A stretch of DNA of 58,004 nt from Spirogloea muscicola (Eukaryota > Streptophyta > Zygnematophyceae > Spirogloeales > Spirogloeaceae), in NCBI GenBank assembly GCA_009602725.1, contig WELB01000032.1, positions 196,259-254,262 on the forward strand. The letters are read 5' to 3'. This document shows positions 50,521 to 58,004 of this stretch, piece by piece. The notes under the pieces are model-generated. The model searched no databases. It saw only the letters and a program-made list of their open reading frames with translations, and was not told where the DNA came from. The stretch's first letter is position 1. Every line of letters starts with the position of its first letter. The position numbers and the translations under genes were made by a program.

Positions 50521-50931
50521 TGAAGGTGCTGAACACTTATCCAAGTGTATTGGGCAAGCGCTCCCTTCTTGAGGCGGGAGTATCTGCTGAGGCAGAGAGG
50601 GGACCGGAGGAGTTTCGGCCCGAGGGGCTGAACATCCGTCCCATGAGAGGCTTGGAGAAGCCAGCTATGGAGGGGAATGGTTGCTTTCGCTGCCGCGATA
50701 AGAACCACCTCATCCAAGACCCATGAGTCTGGTGAAGTGGCTCGGGTATGGGCCTGAGCACATCACGTGGAGCCTGCGGCCAATCTGGCACATTGTCCGC
50801 CTGCTCTTTTGGAACACTTGGCCAAGGATGATGAATCTCTAGGCTTGGTAGAGGCCGCATCCGTCGGGCGTAAAACCTGTCGGCTGTTCTCTGGTTGTTC
50901 CCGAGGACGTGAACATCAGAGTGGGGAGGTA
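50521..50931 (+). pseudogene. Gypsy P5 gag zinc knuckle fused to chromodomain
   Basis: SLLEAGVSAEAERGPEEFRP, LEKPAMEGNGCFRCRDKNHL and IQDP (last Cys of the knuckle missing). The sequence then passes straight into chromodomain text: LVKWLGYGPEHITWEPAANL. Protease, RT, RNase H and integrase are deleted. The join is at CAAGACCCATGAGT, where gag and chromodomain share CAAGACC. PPT AGTGGGGAGGTA (50920-50931) and LTR A follow. Confidence 0.72.
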
Positions 50932-51482
50932 TGTAACGATCCAGCCATTTGGTTATGCCACACGGTGCTGTTAGCGTTACATGACCGCTAACCGCTTGAT
51001 GGACAAGTGGGCCGCCCAGGTGCGGGCAACACCCGCCAGTCCTGGACTAACCCTCGCCAGGTTCCACCCTGCCAAGGGAAGACCTTGGGCCCGCCGCAAG
51101 GGCAGGCCTAGGGGCGACCCGCTCACACCTCTGGAGGGGGGGTGGCACGGGGGAAGCACTGCGAGCCTTGAGCGGAGACCCGACATGAGTTCGGACCGGC
51201 GAAGCCCAGGAGCAGCCTTGCCGCTGCTCGCCGCCGCAGCCGCCGCCGCAGCCTGCTGCGGGGCTCGCTGCGGGAAGTCCGTGGCTGCGCCCGTTGGGGC
51301 CAGTTGCTGGCTCGCGCCCAGGAGGTGGGGTCGCCGCCGTGCGGCGGCGCCACAGGGCCTGTCTTCCGCTGCGCTATGCGCTAGTGCTTTGCCATGTAGT
51401 CGGTTGGTCCCTAAACCCCCCTACAGCCGAACTTAACAAGGACGACTCACCCTACTGCGTGTGTAGGGGCGAGTTTACTACA
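50932..51482 (+). repeat. LTR A, 3' LTR of P5, full length
   Basis: 551 bp from TGTAACGATCC to GAGTTTACTACA. Stem-loop CGCCGCC/GTGC/GGCGGCG near 51332-51349. Preceded by a polypurine tract. Confidence 0.82.
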
Positions 51483-51929
51483 GGCTGGGCAGCAGACGGC
51501 AGTAGCAGAGCTGGGGCGGCGGCTGCGGTAGCAGGCAAGCAGGGCTATGTATGCCTCTCTCTGGGCGTCACTGGTCCGACTCCAGAGTCTGGCCTCGGCC
51601 TACTACTTATAGCGTTCCACCTGCCACCCCTCCCGGGAGGGTGTGACGAGGGTAGCCCCAAGGTCCAGTCCCCGGAGGGGCGGACCCGCACATCGAGCAG
51701 CCTTGCCGGTGCTCGCCACCGCAGCCGCACTCTGCTGCAGGGCCTGCTGCGCCGGCCTGCGCCCAGGAGGTGGAGTCGCCGCCGGACGGCGGCGCCACAG
51801 GGGCTGTCTTCCGCTGTGCCGGTGCGCTAGTGCTTTGCCTGTGTAGTGGGTTGGTCCCTAAACCCCATACAGCCGAAATCAAGAAGGAATGCTCACTCTG
51901 ACTGCTTGTGTAGGGCGAGGTTTCTCTAC
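51483..51929. repeat. Antisense LTR C scrap followed by LTR A 3' part
   Basis: 51483-51690 matches antisense LTR C (GGCCTACTACTTATAGCG..., CCACCCCTCCCGGGAGGGTG). 51690-51929 matches the LTR A 3' part with its stem-loop near 51777-51794 and ends TTTCTCTACA. Confidence 0.55.
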
Positions 51930-52947
51930 AGAATTGGTCTTATGTAAGTGTGGAATCTATAAGACAATTGCCTAAGACGCGGAACGGCTTTGATGCCATT
52001 GTCCGTCTTTGTGAATCGTTTGAGTAAGGTGGTGCATTTGGCTCCAACGACTACGCGGGCATCAGCGAAGGATTTCGCTGGCATCTTTGTGGATTAGGTG
52101 TGGAAGCTGCATGGAGTCCCTGAGAGGCTGGTCTCGGACCGCGATCCTCGTTTTACGGGTCACTTCTGGAAGGTAGTTTGCAAGCTCATTGGCACGAAGC
52201 AGGCCATGTCCACGGCCTTTCATCCACAAACTGATAGCCAAATTGAGAGAATGAATCGGTTTTTGAGGACGTGCTGAGGCACTGTGTCAATCCAGCCAGA
52301 CTGACTGGGATGAGTATCTGGCTCCACCTGAGCATGCTGTGAATTATGACTATCATAAGTCCACCGAGGAGACACCCTTCTTCCTCATCTGTGGTCAGCA
52401 TCCCCGAGCTGCCACTTCAGGTGGGGAGGCCGGAACGAGTTCCCGCCGTTGTAGCCTTTACTGGGACCCTCCTGGAGGCCCAGAGACGAGCTCGGCATCT
52501 TTTAGAAACTGCCCAGAGTCGACAGAAGGCTTATGCTGACAGCCGTTGGAAGGTTGTGTCCTTCGACGTGGGTGCGCAAGTGCTGCTGATCACGCAGCAC
52601 TTGTCCTTGCGGGCTGTGGGTACCCCGCAAGTTGCAGCCCAAATGGGTCGTACCACTTTCAGTGGTACGCCTTGTGGCAAGGTGTCCTACAAGCTGCATA
52701 CACCGGTGCAGTGGAAAGTCCATAATGTCTCCTATGTGTCCCAGCTGAGGGCCTTCCATTCGGATGGCCGTGTCCAACCGCCCCACCTCCCCTGTTGATT
52801 AAGGATAACCTTGAACCTTTGAGGTAGAAGAGATTTTGTCTCACAAGGACAAGTTCCAAGGGCGCAAGACCCGTGAGTATCTGGTGAAGTGGCTCGGGTG
52901 GACCTGTGGACCTGAGCACAAGACGTGGGAGCCTGCGGCCAATCTGG
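51930..52947 (+). pseudogene. Gypsy P6: integrase and chromodomain
   Basis: QLPKTRNGFDAIV, frameshifts, SDRDPRFTGHFWK-type text with breaks, HESTKETPFFL-type text, VGRPERVPAVVAFTGTLLEA, YADSRWKVVSFDVGAQVLL, VQWKVHNVSYVSQLRAFHSD, then FEVEEILSHKDKFQGRKTRE and YLVKWLGWTCGPEHKTWEPA (chromodomain with an extra TC before GPEH). Lacks gag to RNase H. Confidence 0.62.
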
Positions 52948-53215
52948 AAGCGACGCCAGCAGCTGTCCCCCAAGGGGCGCAGCCACGGACTCCCCGCAGC
53001 ATGTACCGATCCAGCCGTTTGGCCAAGCGATACGGTGCTGTTAGCGTTACTTGACCGCTTGCCGTTTGACGGCAAGTGGCCCGCCAGGTGGCGGGCTGGC
53101 TGGCCGGACTAGCGGCCCGCCCAGGTGCGGGCCCCGCCCGTCCTAAAATACTTCTCGCTAAGACCACCCGTCCAAGGGAGAATCTTTGGCCCGCCGCAGA
53201 GCAGGCCATGGGTTC
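52948..53215. repeat. LTR A scraps
   Basis: 52948-53003 is an antisense LTR A piece (CAGCTGTCCCCCAAGGGGCG). 53005-53215 is a diverged sense LTR A start (TGTACCGATCCAGCCG) cut at CCATGGGTTCAGCC. Confidence 0.55.
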
Positions 53216-53960
53216 AGCCAAGAGTTTCCACCTTAAGCTGAGAGCGGCGCAACCTGGAGTCGTGACGCGCGTGACAGCGTCATATTGGTGCTGGAACGGC
53301 AACGGGAGGCAGCAGCTGTGTAGACTACCTTGACGGCGTCGTCAGCGGTCGTACGTGAACGATAGACGGCTGACGGTAGCCCGAGGATAGTAGATGTCAT
53401 TTGCTATTGACGAAAGAAGTGGCTCTCCCAACGCGGACGGGGCGTTGACAGGGCACCGCAGCCCAATAGGTCTATTGAATGAGACCCGAAAGCCCCGTGC
53501 ACATCAATGGCCAGAGTAGGAGGAACTCGTCCACTATGGACGTGATGTGATGTCCCCTCCGTTTGGGAGTGCTAAACGGTACCTGTTTTCTGCTCCACTG
53601 TATGCGCAGCCAAGTACGGTCCGAGGCCCCTGGGCTTTGGACCGCGCGTGCACGCGGCATCGTCCGAGAGTCGTACTGCCCGGGAGGCGCTGCTTCGCTG
53701 CACGCGGTGTCTTCCGGAAACTGTTTTGCGGTGGCGTATGGCGGTGATGGCCGATGGATGGGTGGATTGACGGTGGTGACCTTGATATCCGTTGACAGTT
53801 CATGGTCTTGTCGCCAACAAGAAACAGTCTGTGCCTATCTTCCCACCCAAGCCCGTATGGCTGGGCTCGCAGTCCGTCTGGCTATGAAGGGGGAATCCGA
53901 AATGAAGGGCGATGAGTTCTTCACTCACCCTCGGATTCCCTGGACCTTGCCCCTGCAGTG
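53216..53960 (+). repeat. Unclassified repeat X, copy 2, split by a LINE-like insert
   Basis: 53216-53414 and 53732-53960 together match the reverse complement of 31228-31690 in order. The intervening 317 bp (53415-53731) starts with the LINE 3' word TGGCTCTCCCAA and is absent from copy 1. Confidence 0.55.
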
Positions 53961-55284
53961 ACCGTTGCTTATTTCACCGTTGCCATCCCGTTTACCATCC
54001 GTTACCATCCCAACGCTTTCCCCGCTTTCCTCGCTCCGCCGGCAGCCCGGGCTTGGCAATCGGCAGCAGAGAGTAGTTCGTTTCAGAGAGTGATTTCGTC
54101 ATTTTTGCTGCTTCCGGCCCTTCGAGACCTTGTTAGATTTTACTTGGGCTGGCCTCTCACACCATCGCCTTCGAATTTAATAGCTGTCACTTTCTTTCTG
54201 AAAGACCTCACGTATCTCTTACAGCCATTGTCTTACCTCGGAGAAGCTGTCCAATTCAGCTCATCCAGTGCTGCACGGAGTTGCTAAGAAAGTGACTAGA
54301 TATTCCTAAAGGGGCGAGAGCTCTTAGATCGAGAGCTTCTCAAAGGGCGAGAGCTGTGGAAACCAGTACGGGTAAAAGTGACAAGGTCCAAAGGGCTGAC
54401 AGGTGCTATACCGACATAGCTATACAAGTGACTACTGCGAATGTGGGCGTAGTAAGACAGCCGAGTCAGGAGCCGCAAGTCGGACTGTTTTGCAGCTAGC
54501 AAGGAGTGAGCTCTTCCGAAGGGGTGAGGGCTGTGAGAGGCCAGACGCAGCGGCGGTAAAACCGCGGCAGCTCACCTTGTTGTCCCGGCCGACGATATGG
54601 GCCGACTGCAAGCCGCTGCAGAAGGTCCAGCCACCGAGTGCCAAATGCCCCGTGCACGGTCACCGCCACCGCCAAAACTTAATCACCGGCGGACGACTTC
54701 GCTCATTGCGCTCGTTTCTGCTAGCAGCCTTGCAAGATGTACATTTCTTTGGCCTGCGGCTCTTCATCTCCTTTCATCGTTTCCAGGCTCCTGAAGTGCA
54801 CATGCGGACAGGCCGCCCTGTAGCTGCTACTTCTTAATTTTGTCGATATTAGTTTGCAAGCTGGGACTTGGGCCAGCTACGGGGTTACTAAATTGCCATC
54901 AGCCGTGCGACTTGCCTAGCTGTGTGATCTTAGCGCCATCTGGCATTTTGGACATTGTCCTTCGTACCTTGACTGGCCATTCGCAGCCCCGCCCCCTTTG
55001 GAAGAGCTCGCTCACTGTGAAGAGGGAGCCCAGAAATGATGGACAATGTTCTACCAGATGCCACCAAAACCACACAGCTAAGCAAGTGGCTACAGCGGCT
55101 GGCAGCTTAGTAATCCCGACTTAGCAGCCGCAAATCGGAGTAAGTTTCAGCTTGAAAAGAGCCAATATTGACAACATGCAGAAGTAGCAGCCACAGGGCG
55201 GCCTGTCACATCACTGCATGAGCCTGGAACCCGTTGAAAGGAAATGGAGAGCCGCATACCAAAGAGCTCTATGTTTGGCAAGGC
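53961..55284. repeat. LINE remnants and 3' ends, both strands
   Basis: A LINE 3' block at about 54118-54170 (GGGCTGGCCTCTCAC). A minus LINE fragment at about 54545-54720 (HGAFGTRWLDLLQRLA). Others at 54930-55040 and 55130-55240 are weak. No host gene is seen. Confidence 0.45.
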
Positions 55285-55545
55285 TGCTAGGTGGAAAAAA
55301 GCAAATATGCGGATCACCCTGCCGGTGATGAGTTTGTGGCGCTGGCAATGGACGTGCACGGGCCGTTTATTACTCTTTCAGCTTCAGCTTCAGGAATGGA
55401 CAAGAGGTTGTCCATTTCTTTGGGCTGGCCTCTCACAGCCATTGCTGTCAATCTGGAACAGCTCATTTACTTTCATTCTTGGCAACCGGTGACTGGAGTC
55501 CCTAAACCAGATCGGAGTCGTTTGCAGGGCACGCGGTCCGCCAGG
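55285..55545 (+). pseudogene. LINE fragment with KYADHPAGDEF motif, then 3' UTR
   Basis: KSKYADHPAGDEFVALAMDV and HGPF, then an abrupt change into a LINE 3' block with stem-loop (TGGGCTGGCCTCTCACAGCC, 55419-55438). Confidence 0.5.
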
Positions 55546-55934
55546 CGGCCCGGGGCAAGGAGCGAAAATATGCCGATTACCCACTTGGTGATGAGTTCGC
55601 GGCCCTGGCGATAGATGTACACGGGGCTTTCGGTAGCCGCTGGCTGTATCTCCTCCAGCGGCTTGCCCGTCAGGCCATTGACCGGCGGCCGGGTCTGCCA
55701 GGGGCGATGCCCGGCTTCAACGCCGCCGGGTCGCTCGCCCAAGTCTTCCGTATGCGCCTGGCGGTATCGTATCAACGCTCCCTTGCCTACGCCGTCCACA
55801 CGCGAGCAGGCCGTGCTAGTGGCTGCCGCCTCTGCGCTTCCTTACGCCATTCTCCGCCCTCGCCCAAGTTTCGGATAGAGGGGCACAATCCAGACTGGTT
55901 ACGGCAGTGGAAGATTAGCGCCGCAGAAGCTTGA
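55546..55934 (+). pseudogene. LINE fragment: KYAD segment to tail
   Basis: RQAARGKERKYADYPLGDEF, AALAIDVHGAFGSRWLYLLQ, RLARQAIDRRPGLPG, then FNAAGSLAQVFRMRLAVSYQ, RSLAYAVHTRAGRA. One or two slips. It has the longest continuous view of the post-endonuclease tail. Confidence 0.62.
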
Positions 55935-56535
55935 GGAGGCTGCCAGAGATTCACAACAATTCAAAGAGCCTGGCAAGACTTACTTCCCTCGCTACACCTG
56001 GAGCCACGGACTGGATCACCTCACACGCCGTGGCCAGCGCCTTCAGCATCAGCTCCGAGGCCGTTCGGACGTTGCTTCAGCTCTTCCTCGGCCTCCCACC
56101 TAGATGCCTGATTGGGGTGCGCCAGTGTGAGTGCAGCTTTCCGTGCAGAGGGTGCTGAGCTCGCCACTCACATGCTGCGATGCCCCACTGGACCAGAAGT
56201 GGTGGGCATCCACAACCTCCTCCGTGATGCCCTGGCGGGTTTGATGCGCGACGCCGGGTACCGTGCGGTCGTGCAAGTGAACAACATCGTGCCTATCACC
56301 ACGGATGCCCAGGGACGTCATCATCGCCGCACACTTGACACTGGGCGTCCAACCTGGTGGAGGACCACGGGCCTTGGTCGATGTTGTGGTTACGGAGGCC
56401 TATAAAGGTCGAGCATCGACACACATCGCTGGCCACGCAGTGGGCAGTGCTGAACAAAGAAAGCTGCGCACTAGTCTGATTACCCCCAATGTGATCAGCT
56501 CCTGCCAGCGGCAATCGGCATCTTTGGCTGCTTAG
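55935..56535 (+). pseudogene. LINE fragment: zinc-binding and endonuclease-like domain
   Basis: ATDWITSHAVASAFSISSEA, VRTLLQLFLGLPPRCLIGVR, QCECSF, a slip, ELATHMLRC, VVGIHNLLRDALAGLMRDAG, then HHRRTLD, a slip, ALVDVVVTEAYKGRAS and AGHAVGSAEQRK. Same order as 3462-3885 but with additional N-terminal residues (C-x-C before H/C). Confidence 0.6.
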
Positions 56536-56599
56536 GTCCTCGTTTCCTTACTCTCCTTTTTATTTTTGTTGTTGTTTGAAACATAGCCAATCTAGGCTA

Positions 56600-57225
56600 C
56601 ACACGACTTGCAGATGTGTTCCCGGCTGAGATGGGCTTGCCTGCTGCATATCTGTCGGTCTTGCTGCAACGAGTTTCGGCCTGTTTGCAGCGTGCTCAGG
56701 CTAATGCTTTGCACCAGAAAGCTGGGCGAGCTGTAGTTGGTGGCAGAAGGGCTTCGTATTTGCCATCTAGCATTCAGGCATCGATAAGCGACCTTCCAGC
56801 CAGCGGCTGCCGAAAGCCCCGTGTACATCCATTGCCAGGGCCGGGAATTCATCCCCAACCGGGTGCTCAGCATATTTTCGCTCCTTGCCCCGGGCCGCCT
56901 GGCGGATCACCCGGTGGGAGACGAGTTTGTCCCACTACGTCGACGTAGACGGCGCCTTTGGCGCAGAATGGCTTGACCTGCTTCACCGCCTTGCGGGGCG
57001 AGCAGCGGCCCGTCGCTACGGGCAGCAGGGCGAGCAGCCTGGCTTCAATGTCGCCGGGTCCCTCGCCCAAGTCTTCCGGATGGGCTCTCTTTGCAGCGGT
57101 CCGTTGCCTTCGCGGTCCACTTGCGCGCAAGCCGCGCTTTGGCGGCGCCCTCCGGCTTCCGTCAGGGCGACGTCTTTCCGCCTGCTAGCTATTCAGACTT
57201 GCATCTACTGACTATAGGTTACTGA
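56600..57225. pseudogene. Three short LINE tail fragments
   Basis: 56620-56800 plus: a diverged tail (LLQRVSACLQRAQANALHQK, AGRAVVGG). 56795-56885 minus: KYAEHPVGDEFPALAMDVHG and AFGSRWLEG. 56885-57225 plus: AFGAEWLDLLHRLAGRAAAR, FNVAGSLAQVFRM, then the same tail as bases 3-137. Confidence 0.55.
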
Positions 57226-57281
57226 ACAAAGGACGAGAAGGGGCCAGGAGAAGCACTAAGAACAAGCAGCCAAAAAAGGAG

Positions 57282-58004
57282 CTCCCTTCTTCACAGCGGG
57301 AGGTTCTGTCGCGCCTCGTGGGGCGCACCCTAATCATGCAGATTCAGGACGATGCCCAGGCGCACTTCCATCCCCACCAGTTTGGGGCTGGGATGCGTGC
57401 TGGCGCTGAGACCCTGGTGCACGGGGTACGAGCGGCACTGGACGTCAACCCCCATTGGCTGGCCTTGAGCGTGGACGTACAGAATGCCTTCAACACTGTG
57501 GATCGGCAGGTTATTGCCGAGGAGCTAAGGCAGTACTTTCCCACCCTCCTCCCTCACTTCCGATGCATGTATGGCTCGCCATCTGCATTGTTGTGGGGGG
57601 CAGGGAGTTCTTTGGCTGTTTTGCAGTCAAAGACGGGGACACGGCAAGGTGATCCAATGGGAGGTTTTCTCTTCGCTCTGGCGCATCACCGTGCTTTGCG
57701 CAACACGGCGAGCGCTCACCCTGGCGTTCTCCTCCCGAGTTACGCGGATGATACCACGCTCCTCGGCCCCCCAGTGGAGGTGCTGCAAGCTTTCGGCACG
57801 CTTCAGCACCAGCTCCAGCTTATTGGGCTTGGGGTCAATCCGGCTAAGTGCTCCGCCTGGTCCCCTATTGGCATCCCTCTTTCCCTCTTCTCCTCGTTGC
57901 CTACATCTTGTCAGACTCCAGAGGGCGGCTTGAGGATTTTGGGAGTGCCACTAGGGGACCCGTCTTTCTCGGAGGGTGCTGTCCTTGCGCGTCTCCAAGG
58001 ATAC
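57282..58004 (+). pseudogene. LINE reverse transcriptase, 5'-truncated, open to the window end
   Basis: One uninterrupted frame to base 58004: REVLSRLVGRTLIMQI, FHPHQFGAGMRAGAETLVHG, LALSVDVQNAFNTVDRQVI (motif A Asp), LQSKTGTRQGDPMGGFLFAL (57639 on), YADDTTLL (YADD 57741-57752), LIGLGVNPAKCSAW, GGLRILGVPLGDP. These are non-LTR RT motifs 3-6. The fingers N-terminus is missing: the 5' side is joined to a LINE 3' UTR-type sequence (GAGAAGGGGCCAGGAGAAGC). It continues beyond the window, so the endonuclease-like domain may follow. Confidence 0.8.

Overview
This window is a plant-lineage nuclear segment with one intact host gene, a five-exon UBC27/UBE2K-class ubiquitin-conjugating enzyme at 5448-6930. 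Almost everything else is layered, mostly broken retrotransposon sequence. Three things point to a streptophyte (a charophyte-type alga or early-diverging land plant): the UBC27 architecture (E2 core plus C-terminal UBA), primer-binding sites matching plant initiator-Met tRNA (TGGTATCAGAG), and a short CCCTAAA telomere-type tract. I cannot name the species. Introns are GT-AG and 170-300 bp long. There is no sign of prokaryotic organisation.

Layout: (1) 1-5300 is a graveyard of 5'-truncated non-LTR (LINE) retrotransposon tails on both strands, with their 3' UTR stem-loops and a long GA microsatellite. (2) 5268-6930 is the UBC27 gene, with a CGG repeat directly before its ATG. (3) 6931-9229 is unassigned intergenic DNA. 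(4) 9230-53215 is a nest of Ty3/gypsy chromovirus-type copies, in the order gag - CCHC - conserved unknown domain - protease - RT - RNase H - integrase - chromodomain, carrying three LTR families called A, B and C here. A is about 550 bp (TGTAACGATCC...CACTACA). B is about 790-890 bp (TGTAACGTCCCC...ACGTCACA). C is about 900 bp (TGTAATATTCCC...GATGTTACA). The plus-strand copies are labelled P0-P6 and the minus-strand copies M1-M4. (5) 53216-58004 is a second LINE graveyard that ends in an open LINE reverse-transcriptase frame running off the window.

The gypsy copies are nested and fused. Two solo LTR B insertions have clean 5-bp target duplications (GCTTC and GTCCA). The plus-strand copy P4 ends in an LTR B that interrupts the integrase of M4. 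M2 and P5 are internal-deletion derivatives. Two regions (25414-26414 and 46755-47391) are long LTR-derived palindromes that could make hairpin RNA. M4 (about 40482-46213, minus) is the best-preserved element, with an intact PBS and an RT broken by a single stop codon.

The observations I rate highest are a covarying stem-loop shared by all three otherwise different LTR families, the two LTR palindromes, a conserved unassigned domain between the gag zinc knuckle and the protease in four copies, and the repeat expansions inside gag. I did not find a clearly new host-encoded system. All homology statements come from reading and comparing sequence by eye; no database search was run.
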